Part shown: positions 32,664 to 41,212 of the stretch, piece by piece
Layout of the letters: the number at the start of each line of letters is the position of its first letter
Position numbering within the stretch: the first letter of the stretch is position 1
NCBI RefSeq assembly: GCF_000814675.1
Contig: NZ_JWIG01000012.1
Coordinates: forward strand, 1-41,212
Direction: 5' to 3'
DNA length: 41,212 bases
DNA from: Pseudoalteromonas distincta
GTDB lineage: Bacteria; Pseudomonadota; Gammaproteobacteria; Enterobacterales; Alteromonadaceae
The notes under the pieces: generated by a model
The model's database searches: none
What the model saw: only the letters and a program-made list of their open reading frames with translations
What the model was told of the DNA's origin: nothing
Translations under genes and position numbers: made by a program

Positions 32664-35216
32664 CTACTTACAAGACAGCGTAGCCTCGTCCGCTTTATTT
32701 GGTACAAACTGAATATTAGCTACAGAAATTGATGCTTTACCATTGCTGTGTAAGCTAAACGGGCTTGTTAGGTTTGCAAAATTAACACCCTTATCAGCAA
32801 AACAACCTAAATCAATTGATACTGACTGCCATTTATTTTCAATAGTTTTATCCACGACGCTTGCTAAATCAATGCTTGCACCACACTCACCAGAACAAGT
32901 CATGGCAAGGGCTACATCGCTCGTTAGTGCTTCGTTTAATTTAAGATCAAAGCTAATCACACTGTTTGCTTCAACGTAGGCAATGGTATCTTCTGCAAAG
33001 CTTGTTACTATTTCAGCACTGGCTTTTTCTGCACCACTGAAGTGAAATTGGCGCGCGTCTTCTTGTACTGTTTTGTCCTCAGTACGGTATTTAATTGCAC
33101 CAAATTCATGCGTACTACTCGATACATCTAAAAGCTCATCGCCCGATTTTAACAATAAGCGCCATGGTGCTACAGGTGCACCAACAAGTATATCCATACT
33201 CGTAAGCCCTGAGTTATCAAGTTTAGAGTCTTCATCAAGGTCGTCAGCTAGCACATTTTTATCGCCATACGTTAAACCAAAACCATAAGGAAGTAATGGA
33301 TCGTAATTTTCATCGCCTTTATTAACCGCAGTTTGTACCGCCGATTTAGGCCAAGAAAACGATAGCTTACCTTTAAAGTTATTTTGGATGGTGCCGTCTG
33401 CCGCTTTTAATAACACATCAGCAATACCCGCACCTTCTGTACCTGGTAACCAAGCAGCCACAAACGCATCAGATGCGTTAAGTTCGCTGTTCACCCACAT
33501 AGGTCGACCTGAAATAAACACAGATACAACAGGAATGCCTTGCTCTTTTAGCGAGCTTAAAAGTGCTAATGACTTTTTATTTCCGCGCTCAAATTCAAGG
33601 TTATCTTTATCGCCGTGCCCTTCTGCGTAAGGTTCTTCACCAAATACAACAATGGCAACATCAGGACGTTGTTCAAACGTACCATCAGCACTTAAAGTAA
33701 CACTTCCACCTGCTGCAGATATTTGCTCTTTAAGCCCTTTGTAAATTGACGTTGCTCCTGGGAAATCTGCATTTTTGTTATTGGTTCCCTGCCACGTAAT
33801 ACTCCAACCACCCGACTGTTTACCTATGTTATCGGCACCATCACCTGCAACAAGCACGCGTTGATTAGCTGCGATAGGTAATAGGTTATTTTTATTTTTA
33901 AGTAATACAAGCGATTCGCGCACAGCTTGGCGTGCTACTTCGCGATGCGCTTGCGCGCCAATAAGCTCTGTTTTTCCAGAGTAAAGACGCTTAGCCGGAC
34001 TTGGTTTATCAAATAACCCAGCGCGTAACTTTACGCGTAAAATACGTGCAACCGCATCATCAATGCGGCTCATACTTATTTTACCTGCATTTACTTGTGC
34101 AATTGTATTTTCATATAGCGGCTTCCACGCGCCTGTTGGCACCATAAAAATATCAAGGCCAGCATTTACCGCTTCTGGGCAGCTTTCGTTAGTACAGCCT
34201 TTAATTTGCCCATGGCCGTTCCAATCTCCCACTACAAAACCATCAAAACCCATACGTGTTTTTAATACATCTGTAAGTAAGTATTTATTGCCGTGATTTT
34301 TAACGCCATTCCAGCTATTAAAAGACGCCATAACAGATTGACTACCCGCCGACAAACCACCTACGTAACCTTGAGCATGAATATCAAATAGCGATTGCTC
34401 GCTGTCTATATTATTTCCCTGATCATCCCCATCAACAGTGCCGCCATCGCCAATAAAATGCTTAACCGTGCTAATAACGCGCTTATCACTTAAAAAGTCG
34501 CCATCGGCTTTACCTTGCAATCCATTTACAATCGCTGCTGAGTAATCGTGAACAATTTTTGGATCCTCAGAGTAGCCTTCGTACGTTCTGCCCCATCGGT
34601 CGTCTCGTACTACTGCTACAGTGGGTGCAAATACCCAATCTATCCCCGTAGCCATTACTTCTACTGCCGTAATAGACGCTATTTGCTCTATTAAATCTGG
34701 GTTATTAGCTGCGCCTAAACCAATATTATGTGGAAAAAGTGTCGCGCCAATTACGTTATTATGACCATGTACTGCATCGGTGCCCCACATAGTTGGAATT
34801 TTACTGCCATCAACTGAGTCATCAATAGACGCTTGATACATTTTTTCTGCAAGTGCAACCCAATCCTCTGGCGTTGCATGCTTATCGCCATTAGGGAAAG
34901 CACCACCGCCATTAAGGTAAGAGCCAAAACCATATTTGCGCATGTCTTCAACGGTAATATCACGAATTTCTGGTTGAATCATTTGCGCTACTTTTTGCTC
35001 AAGCGTCATATTTTCTAAAAACGTGACAATTTGAGCTTCAATAGCTGGGTCTTTTTTCACTGCAATTGAAAGCTTTGGCCAAATTTTCTCAAGCTCTGAT
35101 TGCGCTTCAACATTTACTTTTTCAACATTGCTTTCGTTAGTACATCCGCTTAGTGCAGTAACACTTCCTACTAACGTTGCAATTGCTAATGCATTAAGTT
35201 TAAAAGTCGTTTTCAT
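32664..35216 (-). CDS. GH3 lipoprotein exo-beta-glucanase/beta-glucosidase (ExoP-like)
   Basis: A surface or periplasmic lipoprotein that releases glucose from beta-1,3/1,4-glucans, by similarity in layout to ExoP of Pseudoalteromonas. The 850 residues start at ATG 35216, with a lipobox LSGC giving lipid-modified Cys25. The GH3 N-terminal barrel includes KHFIGDGG and the nucleophile Asp331 (FVVGDWNGHGQ). The second GH3 domain has the GKLSFSWP segment. From about 690 a C-terminal beta-sandwich resembles the ExoP C-terminal carbohydrate-binding-like domain, with paired Cys. A longer frame start at 35285 is unlikely. The start overlaps the permease stop (TAATG) with GGAG as ribosome site. Confidence 0.92.
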   Translation of the reverse strand: MKTTFKLNALAIATLVGSVTALSGCTNESNVEKVNVEAQSELEKIWPKLSIAVKKDPAIEAQIVTFLENMTLEQKVAQMIQPEIRDITVEDMRKYGFGSYLNGGGAFPNGDKHATPEDWVALAEKMYQASIDDSVDGSKIPTMWGTDAVHGHNNVIGATLFPHNIGLGAANNPDLIEQIASITAVEVMATGIDWVFAPTVAVVRDDRWGRTYEGYSEDPKIVHDYSAAIVNGLQGKADGDFLSDKRVISTVKHFIGDGGTVDGDDQGNNIDSEQSLFDIHAQGYVGGLSAGSQSVMASFNSWNGVKNHGNKYLLTDVLKTRMGFDGFVVGDWNGHGQIKGCTNESCPEAVNAGLDIFMVPTGAWKPLYENTIAQVNAGKISMSRIDDAVARILRVKLRAGLFDKPSPAKRLYSGKTELIGAQAHREVARQAVRESLVLLKNKNNLLPIAANQRVLVAGDGADNIGKQSGGWSITWQGTNNKNADFPGATSIYKGLKEQISAAGGSVTLSADGTFEQRPDVAIVVFGEEPYAEGHGDKDNLEFERGNKKSLALLSSLKEQGIPVVSVFISGRPMWVNSELNASDAFVAAWLPGTEGAGIADVLLKAADGTIQNNFKGKLSFSWPKSAVQTAVNKGDENYDPLLPYGFGLTYGDKNVLADDLDEDSKLDNSGLTSMDILVGAPVAPWRLLLKSGDELLDVSSSTHEFGAIKYRTEDKTVQEDARQFHFSGAEKASAEIVTSFAEDTIAYVEANSVISFDLKLNEALTSDVALAMTCSGECGASIDLASVVDKTIENKWQSVSIDLGCFADKGVNFANLTSPFSLHSNGKASISVANIQFVPNKADEATLSCK

Positions 35217-36490
35217 TATGATGGCTCCTTCACTAATACTGGTTTGCTGCCTCGTAGGCCGTAAAAAACAATAAATATGTAACATAAAATAGGTAAAACA
35301 TACGAAAGTTGAACACCCACACTATCAGCAAGCGCACCTTGTAAAAGTGGCACTATTGCACCACCTACAATCGCCAAACACAAAATACCAGAGCCTTGAG
35401 CGGTATGCTTACCAAGTCCATTTAACGCTAAACTAAAAATAGTTGGGAACATAATAGAATTGAATAAACCAACCAATAGTATTGACCACATTGCTAATTG
35501 ACCCGACGTGCTCATGGCAATAATGACTAAAATAATAGCCATGGTTGCGTTAAAGCCAAGTACTTTACCTGCGGGTAGTTTTTGCATTACAGCAGCACCA
35601 ATAAAACGCCCAACCATAGCACCACCAAAATAATAAGTGATGTAATGAGCTGCAACATTCTCTTTTAGCCCTGCTATATTTTCTTGTGCTAAAAAGCTTA
35701 CTAAAAAGCTACCAATTGCCACTTCGGCGCCTACATACATAAATATACCCACAGCACCTAATACAAGATGGCGATACTGCCAAGCACTGCCTTCAATTGC
35801 CTCTGATTTTTCGGCTTCTGCTTTTTGCTCGCTCATAATGTCTGGTAATTTAAGCCAAGCAAAAATACCGGCTAGTAAAATAAGCATTGCAGCTAAAAGG
35901 AGGTAAGGAAGTTGAACTGACTCTGCATTTTGAGCCGGTGTTAAAAAAGCTTCTGACGCTGAGTCTAGAATTAACAGAGCACCAAATGATGGCGCAACAG
36001 TGGTACCTAATGCATTAAAAGCTTGGGTAAGCGTAAGTCGAGACGACGCAGTTTTTGGTGAGCCCAACAAACTTACGTAAGGATTAGCAGATACTTGCAA
36101 TAACGTTATGCCGCTGGCAAGTACAAATAAAGCGAATAAAAATACAGGGTAACTATGTAAAGACGCTGCTGGGTAAAATAATATACACCCGACTGCTGCA
36201 ATTAATAATCCAATCACGATGCCTTTTTTATATCCCACCTTTTTAACTATATAACCACTTGGAAGTGACATTAAAAAGTAAGCGCCAAAAAAGCAAAACT
36301 GAACCAACATGGCTTGTACATACGTTAAGTTAAATACGGCTTTTAAGTGTGGGATTAAAATATCATTTAAGCAGGTTATAAATCCCCACATAAAAAACAA
36401 TGTTGTTAAAGAAGTTAATGCAAAACTGTAATTTTTATCCTGATAGTTTTGCGACTGTGTGTGTGTTGTCACTGGTGCTGAACTTGCCAT
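35216..36490 (-). CDS. Sugar MFS transporter, FucP/GluP family
   Basis: A 12-helix inner-membrane sugar:proton symporter of 424 residues, probably for glucose or galactose released by the glucanase. [19 protein letters not shown] near 32-50 is the family signature, and [13 protein letters not shown] near 78-90 is the loop 2-3 motif. The [21 protein letters not shown] segment near 137-157 is typical of the glucose/galactose branch. GGAG lies 6 bases before the ATG. It is first gene of the two-gene operon and divergent from the GH1 gene across a LacI-type operator. Confidence 0.9.
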   Translation of the reverse strand: MASSAPVTTHTQSQNYQDKNYSFALTSLTTLFFMWGFITCLNDILIPHLKAVFNLTYVQAMLVQFCFFGAYFLMSLPSGYIVKKVGYKKGIVIGLLIAAVGCILFYPAASLHSYPVFLFALFVLASGITLLQVSANPYVSLLGSPKTASSRLTLTQAFNALGTTVAPSFGALLILDSASEAFLTPAQNAESVQLPYLLLAAMLILLAGIFAWLKLPDIMSEQKAEAEKSEAIEGSAWQYRHLVLGAVGIFMYVGAEVAIGSFLVSFLAQENIAGLKENVAAHYITYYFGGAMVGRFIGAAVMQKLPAGKVLGFNATMAIILVIIAMSTSGQLAMWSILLVGLFNSIMFPTIFSLALNGLGKHTAQGSGILCLAIVGGAIVPLLQGALADSVGVQLSYVLPILCYIFIVFYGLRGSKPVLVKEPS

Positions 36491-36615
36491 GTGTTCTCCG
36501 TATTTTATTATTATAAATCTATTCTTAAGCTGCTCTGTTTTAGTTTTCAGCTGTCTTTAAACCATCCAGAAGCATTAAAGAGTTGACCTAAGAATTAATA
36601 AACACTAACCTTAAA

Positions 36616-36629
36616 TGTAAGCGCTTTCA
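36616..36629. promoter_or_regulatory. LacI-family operator in the divergent beta-glucoside promoter region
   Basis: TGTAAGCGCTTTCA is a near-perfect palindrome with the central CGCT/AGCG core of LacI/GalR-type operators. It lies about midway in the 268-base divergent region, about 126 bases from one start and 130 from the other, so it could control both arms. The likely protein is the LacI gene at 39480. No second operator was found. Confidence 0.75.
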
Positions 36630-36758
36630 TATGCAATTAAATACGAACAAGCTGTATATTTCAACACTTTTTATTTTTTGTACCACGCATACAGCATTAA
36701 TTAAGCAAAAACACAGAGCTGATTTCTCTGTAAATGACTAACAAAAGGTTTGTTATTA

Positions 36759-38087
36759 ATGACAAAATTATCATTACCACCCCATTCACCGCTTTTATCT
36801 AAAAACTTTGTATACGGTGTGGCCACAGCTTCTTTTCAAATAGAAGGCGGATCACAAGATCGTCTCCCATGTATTTGGGACACTTTTTGCGATACGCCCA
36901 ATAAAATAGTCGATAGCTCAGACGGTCATACCGCCTGCGATCACTATAACCTTTGGCGTGATGATATAGACCTTATTGAGTCACTTGGCGTAGATGCTTA
37001 CAGGCTTTCTATTTCGTGGCCGCGCGTGATGACCCAAGACGCAAAGTTAAATCCTGTAGGCGTGAAGTTTTATACTGATATTTTAGATGAGCTAAAACGT
37101 CGCAATATTAAAGCCTTTGTTACTTTGTACCACTGGGATTTACCGCAACACCTTGAAGATGAAGGCGGTTGGCTTAACAGACAAACAGCTTACGCTTTTG
37201 AACATTACGTAAATTTAATTACTAAAGCCTTTGGCGATCGCGTTCACTCTTATGCCACATTGAATGAACCATTTTGTAGTGCGTTTTTAGGTTACGAAAT
37301 TGGTATTCATGCCCCAGGTAAAGTGGGTAAAGAATATGGCCGTAAAGCAGCGCACCATTTATTATTAGCCCACGGACTCGCTATGAGCGTATTAAAGCAA
37401 AACTCGCCTAATACATTAAATGGCATAGTGCTTAACTTTACGCCGTGTTATAGCCTTACTCAAAGTGATGAAGACTTAAAAGCCACTGCATTTGCAGACG
37501 ACTACCTTAATCAGTGGTATATCAAACCAATAATTGATGCCCAATATCCTGATATAATTAATCAATTACCATTAAACCATCAGCCTGATATTCTTGAGGG
37601 CGATATGGAACTAATTTCTCAATCTATTGATTACTTAGGTATTAATTTTTATACCCGCCAAGTTTATAAAGCGCACCCTACTGACATTTATGAGCCTATT
37701 GCACCTACGGGCCCGCTAACTGATATGGGGTGGGAAATTTACCCGCAATCGTTCACTGACTTGCTCGTATCGCTTAATAAAACATACACCTTACCGCCTA
37801 TTTATATAACCGAAAATGGTGCAGCAATGCCCGATACGTATAATAATGGTGAAGTTAACGACTTAGACCGTTTAAGTTATTATAATACTCATTTAAACGC
37901 GGTTCATAATGCAATTGAACAAGGTGTTGTTATACATGGCTACTTTGCTTGGAGCCTAATGGATAACTTTGAATGGGCAGAAGGCTATTTAAAACGTTTT
38001 GGTATTGTGTATGTAGATTATAAAACCCAGCAACGCACTATTAAAAACAGTGGCTTAGCTTATAAAGAACTCATCTCTAAAAGATAA
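36759..38087 (+). CDS. GH1 beta-glucosidase
   Basis: A cytoplasmic beta-glucosidase of 442 residues, hydrolysing cellobiose- or laminaribiose-like disaccharides brought in by the neighbouring permease. The acid/base Glu170 lies in TLNEPFCSA and the nucleophile Glu352 in YITENGAAM. The N-terminus FVYGVATASFQIEGG is typical and no signal peptide is seen. I chose ATG 36759; the frame also has a TTG at 36750 but with poor ribosome-site spacing (AAGG lies 9 bases from the ATG). First gene of the plus-strand arm with the GPH permease and LacI. Confidence 0.95.
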   Translation: MTKLSLPPHSPLLSKNFVYGVATASFQIEGGSQDRLPCIWDTFCDTPNKIVDSSDGHTACDHYNLWRDDIDLIESLGVDAYRLSISWPRVMTQDAKLNPVGVKFYTDILDELKRRNIKAFVTLYHWDLPQHLEDEGGWLNRQTAYAFEHYVNLITKAFGDRVHSYATLNEPFCSAFLGYEIGIHAPGKVGKEYGRKAAHHLLLAHGLAMSVLKQNSPNTLNGIVLNFTPCYSLTQSDEDLKATAFADDYLNQWYIKPIIDAQYPDIINQLPLNHQPDILEGDMELISQSIDYLGINFYTRQVYKAHPTDIYEPIAPTGPLTDMGWEIYPQSFTDLLVSLNKTYTLPPIYITENGAAMPDTYNNGEVNDLDRLSYYNTHLNAVHNAIEQGVVIHGYFAWSLMDNFEWAEGYLKRFGIVYVDYKTQQRTIKNSGLAYKELISKR

Positions 38088-38133
38088 GAGCATACCCATA
38101 ACTAAAAACAAGTATAAAGCGGGATAAATAATC

Positions 38134-39456
38134 ATGGTCAGTGTAAAAGAAAAAATAGCGTATGGCTTAGGCGACACCGCCAGTAATATTATTTTTCAAA
38201 CAGTTATGATGTTTTTAATGCTGTACTACACAGACGTAGTGGGTTTATCACCCGCTGTTGTCGGTACTATGTTTTTAGCAGTACGTATTTTTGATGCCGT
38301 AACCGACCCATTAATGGGCAACCTTGCTGACAAAACACATACGCGCTGGGGGCACTTTCGCCCCTACCTACTTTGGCTTTCACTTCCTTTTGCCATTATT
38401 AGTATTTTAGCGTTTACTACGCCTGATTTAGAAGGCACCGATAAAATAATTTACGCCTTTACTACTTACACACTACTTATGGTGGCTTACACCGCTATCA
38501 ATATTCCTTATTGTGCACTGGGCGGTGTACTTACAGCAGATGTAAAAGAGCGCGTGACTATTCAGTCTTACCGGTTTGTATTTGGTATGTTAGGCGGCGT
38601 AATAGTAGCGGGTTGTACTATGCCAATGGTTGAGTACTTTGGCCAAGGCGATGCAGCTAAGGGCTATCAATACACCATGACTGCAATGAGCATTTTAGGC
38701 TTTGTACTGTTTTTACTTTGTTTTTTAGGCACAAAAGAGCGTATACAACAGCCAAAAGAGCAAAACATTCCTTTTGCCCAAAGTATTAAAGCATTAATTA
38801 AAAACGATCAATGGCGAACACTTTGCTTAGCTGCGTTTTTTTTACTTACCGGTCAAGTATTAAGGCTTACGCTTGCTGTTTACTACGTAAAATACTATTT
38901 AGGTCGAGACGATTTAATCACCTTATTTATGACACTAGGCGTTGCAGCAAGCATGCTAGGGTGTGCTTTAGCTCAACCGCTTGCAAAGCGCTTTTGTAAA
39001 ATAAAAGCCTATATAAGCTTACAAGTTATTGCTGCCGCTATTTGTGGTTTTAGTTACTTTATTAGTAAAGATCAATTAGTACTCGCATTTACTGCCTTTA
39101 TTTTATGGAAATTCTTTTTAGATATGGCAACCCCGTTGTTGTGGGCAAAAATGGCCGACACCATAGATTATGGGCATGAAAAAACAGGTGTACGCATTAC
39201 GGGTTTAGTTTATTCAGGCGTCATATTTTTTATTAAAATGGGCGTGGCGGTAGGCGGCGCAATTGCAGGCTGGTTGTTATCTTTTTACAGCTATCAAGCC
39301 GATGTAGTACAAACACTTGATACTCAACACGGTATTTTACTGTCATTCACTGTCTTACCTGCTTTTGGATCTTTATTTGTTGCCTACATAATGAAAAAAT
39401 ATACACTGACTAATCAGGTTGTTGAAAATATTCAATCTAAACTAACAACTAGTTAA
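38134..39456 (+). CDS. GPH-family sugar:cation symporter (MelB-like)
   Basis: A 440-residue inner-membrane transporter with 12 helices of the glycoside-pentoside-hexuronide family. The signature is at the start: KIAYGLGDTASNIIF near 7-21, then RIFDAVTDPLMGNLADKTHT near 51-70 with the cation-binding Asp residues, and RWGHFRPYLLW near 71-81. It lies 46 bases after the GH1 gene and should import beta-glucosides as substrate for it. Confidence 0.93.
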   Translation: MVSVKEKIAYGLGDTASNIIFQTVMMFLMLYYTDVVGLSPAVVGTMFLAVRIFDAVTDPLMGNLADKTHTRWGHFRPYLLWLSLPFAIISILAFTTPDLEGTDKIIYAFTTYTLLMVAYTAINIPYCALGGVLTADVKERVTIQSYRFVFGMLGGVIVAGCTMPMVEYFGQGDAAKGYQYTMTAMSILGFVLFLLCFLGTKERIQQPKEQNIPFAQSIKALIKNDQWRTLCLAAFFLLTGQVLRLTLAVYYVKYYLGRDDLITLFMTLGVAASMLGCALAQPLAKRFCKIKAYISLQVIAAAICGFSYFISKDQLVLAFTAFILWKFFLDMATPLLWAKMADTIDYGHEKTGVRITGLVYSGVIFFIKMGVAVGGAIAGWLLSFYSYQADVVQTLDTQHGILLSFTVLPAFGSLFVAYIMKKYTLTNQVVENIQSKLTTS

Positions 39457-39479
39457 GGATAAGCGAGTGAACAAATAAC

Positions 39480-40484
39480 ATGGCAACAATTTATCAAGTC
39501 TCAGAGCTTGCGGGCGTATCGTTAGCCACCGTTTCTCGCGTGATGAACAAAAATACCCGTGTAAGCGATAAAACCAAACAAAAAGTGCTTGATGCCATGG
39601 AGCAGCTTGGCTACAAGCCTAACTCAATAGCGCAATCTTTAGCCTCTAACTGTACTAACAGTGTCGGTATTTTAGTGTCTGAGTTACATGGTCCTTTCTT
39701 TGCCCAAATGATGGCAGGCATTGAGTCGGAGCTTCGAGCTGCGGGTAAACACGTTATTATTACCACCGGGCACAGTGAAGAAGACAAAGAACAAGAAGGC
39801 ATTGAGTTTTTAATTAGCAGACGCTGCGATGCTATTATTTTGCACGTAGAAGCCGTTTCTGACGACTACCTAATAAAATTAAGTAAAGGCTCTACGCCTG
39901 TTTATTTAATGAGCCGTTATGTAGAGCAACTAAAAGATAACTGTATCAGTTTAGATAATCAATTAGGTGGTTACCTAGCCACTAAATCGATATTAAATCA
40001 AGGCCATACACAAATAGCGTACATTGCAGGTCCGCAGTTTAAAGCCGATGCTTTTAACCGCTTAGAGGGTCATAAACAAGCACTCACAGAGGCTGATATT
40101 AAATTTGATCCTGCGCTTTATTATATTGGGGACTTTAACGAAACCGGTGGTAGTAAAGGCTTAAAACATTTTATTGATGAAAAGCTCAGTTTTACTGCAC
40201 TAGTGTGCGCCAATGACGAAATGGCTTCCGGTGCTATGAAATATGCTCGAGAGCACGGTTATAATTTACCAAACGATTTATCGATTGTTGGATTTGATAA
40301 CGTTATTTTTGCAAACTACCTGTACCCTACACTCACGACGATTGATAATCCGATCGGAAAAATGGGCGAAATGGCTGCTAAATTAGTGCTTAAAGATGTT
40401 TATCAAAATAAAAACCTTGTTATAAATCGCTTTTTTGAACCTACTTTAATGCAGCGCGATTCATCTGCACCACTTATCAAATAA
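39480..40484 (+). CDS. LacI-family transcriptional repressor of the beta-glucoside locus
   Basis: A 334-residue repressor with a helix-turn-helix (ATIYQVSELAGVSLATVSRV, 2-21) and hinge helix (AQSLASNCTNSVG near 51-63), then a sugar-binding core to the C-terminus. It is the third gene of the plus arm, 23 bases after the permease. Its probable operator is at 36616. Effector is likely a beta-glucoside or glucose; this is inferred from neighbours. An IS4 element follows 50 bases after the stop. Confidence 0.9.
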   Translation: MATIYQVSELAGVSLATVSRVMNKNTRVSDKTKQKVLDAMEQLGYKPNSIAQSLASNCTNSVGILVSELHGPFFAQMMAGIESELRAAGKHVIITTGHSEEDKEQEGIEFLISRRCDAIILHVEAVSDDYLIKLSKGSTPVYLMSRYVEQLKDNCISLDNQLGGYLATKSILNQGHTQIAYIAGPQFKADAFNRLEGHKQALTEADIKFDPALYYIGDFNETGGSKGLKHFIDEKLSFTALVCANDEMASGAMKYAREHGYNLPNDLSIVGFDNVIFANYLYPTLTTIDNPIGKMGEMAAKLVLKDVYQNKNLVINRFFEPTLMQRDSSAPLIK

Positions 40485-40535
40485 AGACTAAAAGCGAATA
40501 CTAATTTTGCTACAAAAAAAGCGGCTAAATGCCTA

Positions 40536-40562
40536 ATGCCAGTCAGTTAAGCTGACTGGCAT
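40536..40562. repeat. Inverted repeat at the IS4 element end
   Basis: ATGCCAGTCAG (40536-40546), loop TTAAG, CTGACTGGCAT (40552-40562), a perfect 11-bp stem. It contains the transposase stop codon at 40543-40545. It could be the terminal repeat structure or a terminator protecting the element from outside transcription. Confidence 0.65.
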
Positions 40563-41212
40563 CTTTCTTTTTATGGGGATACTTAGATGGTTTTGGCTTA
40601 ACCCATCGGGGATATCTTCTATCCTCTCGTCTAGCTGGAAGCTTAAATAAGACCAGTGTATCGAGTAAGTGCTGCCAGTGTATTGGAATGTTCCCTGGGC
40701 TCATTATAGATACTGACGAGAAATACTGAATGACAGCCATCGAACTGCTAGAGAAACTAAGCTGGTTAGGCCATATCCCTGTGACTGTCGCCGCCATCGT
40801 CATTATTCTTCGTATTAAATTATAGGCGAGTAACACGGCCCATAGCTCCTGACGCACCATGTCTGGACGCTTACTTCTTAAATGGTATGCGCTATCAAGC
40901 ATGGTTTGTTTGATTTCTCTAAACCCAAGTTCTATCTCCCAACGATGACAATATAATTCAACAATTTCATTACCTGGATAACGCAATCTATCCGTCATCG
41001 AGGTTAATATACGGTAGCTTTTGCCCTTTATTGTTTTGCTGATTAATCTCGCTTTAATTGTTTCAGGAACATCGGGAAAGTTTTTTTGTGCATGCTTTGT
41101 GGTTTTCAATTCAATGATATGGTCATTTTTACCTGCGCTGGAGATGATTTCATACTGTAAGTCGGGCCTTGCTGGTATCAGCCAGTGCCTCATCTCCCCA
41201 GTTTGATGCCAA
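40543..41212 (-). CDS. IS4-family transposase, C-terminal part
   Basis: The last 222 or so residues of a DDE transposase; the frame is open to the window edge, so the gene starts outside. The IS4 Y-2-R-3-E-6-K signature is present (YCHRWEIELGFREIKQ), holding the third catalytic Glu. An internal ATG at 41193 (MRHWLIPARPDLQYE) is not the real start; this segment is normally in mid-protein. No frameshift is seen in the visible part. Confidence 0.85.
   Translation of the reverse strand, partial: WHQTGEMRHWLIPARPDLQYEIISSAGKNDHIIELKTTKHAQKNFPDVPETIKARLISKTIKGKSYRILTSMTDRLRYPGNEIVELYCHRWEIELGFREIKQTMLDSAYHLRSKRPDMVRQELWAVLLAYNLIRRIMTMAATVTGIWPNQLSFSSSSMAVIQYFSSVSIMSPGNIPIHWQHLLDTLVLFKLPARREDRRYPRWVKPKPSKYPHKKKDASQLN

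Larger units (their letters stand above)
40534..41212 (-). mobile_element. IS4-family insertion sequence, one end (partial)
   Basis: The 3' end of an IS4-family element whose other end lies beyond the window. The element end appears to be near 40534, where TAATGCCAGTCAGTTAAG starts; the stop codon of the transposase lies in an inverted repeat there. The boundary is inferred because the sequence left of it looks like the first half of a disrupted terminator. The transposase supports the family. Confidence 0.7.

Noticed and set aside
36491..36749. Second LacI operator in the beta-glucoside divergent region
   Set aside because: Searching by eye for the AGCGCT core gave only the site at 36616-36629.
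1..41212. CRISPR array, tRNA, rRNA, phage genes or toxin-antitoxin pairs
   Set aside because: No regular spaced repeats, no tRNA-like cloverleaf with CCA end noticed, and no such proteins among the genes read.

Overview
The window looks like chromosomal DNA of a marine gammaproteobacterium of the Alteromonadales, most likely Pseudoalteromonas or a close relative. This rests on AT-rich DNA, gene content typical of that order (PhoPQ-like system with a PepSY protein, ExoP-type GH3 beta-glucanase, sodium-coupled NSS transporter), and a nitrate-assimilation cluster resembling that of Pseudomonas and Alteromonadales. The genus is inferred from recalled family similarity, not from a search. No rRNA, tRNA or CRISPR array was seen. 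No gene-free stretch exceeds 300 bases.

Layout. 1-895: 5' part of an IS481-family element, cut by the window edge. 977-2959: a minus-strand histidine kinase and a single-domain response regulator, closed by an intrinsic terminator. 3249-4724: a PACE-family efflux gene divergent from a LysR regulator. 4731-22478: one large molybdenum/nitrate region. Its core is a minus-strand operon (13064 to 4731) encoding a FAD/NAD(P)H nitrate reductase subunit, the molybdenum catalytic subunit NasA, then moaA, mobA, moaB, moaC, moaD, moaE and a YiiM-like MOSC protein. Upstream is a second minus-strand operon (17720 to 13292) with a NarK-type transporter, a PP2C phosphatase fused to a Ser/Thr kinase, and an outer-membrane porin. 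moeB (plus strand), modABC (minus) and moeA (plus) complete cofactor assembly and molybdate uptake. Both nitrate operons have a good sigma-54 type promoter (GG-N10-GC). The transporter promoter also has two tandem NtrC-like sites about 95 and 118 bp upstream of the predicted start, so nitrogen control is the natural reading.

22488-32529: a mixed region with a LprI/DUF1311-like secreted protein, an NSS amino-acid symporter, YciI, a PepSY protein with a PhoP/PhoQ-like two-component system and a second DUF1311-like protein, a flavin amine oxidase, an AI-2E family membrane protein, a YfcH-type epimerase and a membrane diguanylate cyclase. 32609-40484: a beta-glucan/beta-glucoside utilisation locus with a lipoprotein GH3 exo-glucanase and a sugar MFS permease on the minus strand, and a GH1 beta-glucosidase, a GPH permease and a LacI regulator on the plus strand. 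A LacI-type operator sits midway between the two arms. 40534-41212: one end of an IS4-family element, apparently inserted in the terminator behind the LacI gene.

The points most worth follow-up are the phosphatase-kinase fusion inside a nitrate operon, the 30-bp perfect palindrome ahead of the nitrate reductase operon, the absence of a siroheme nitrite reductase from the cluster, and the double hairpin that would bury the IS481 transposase start site.
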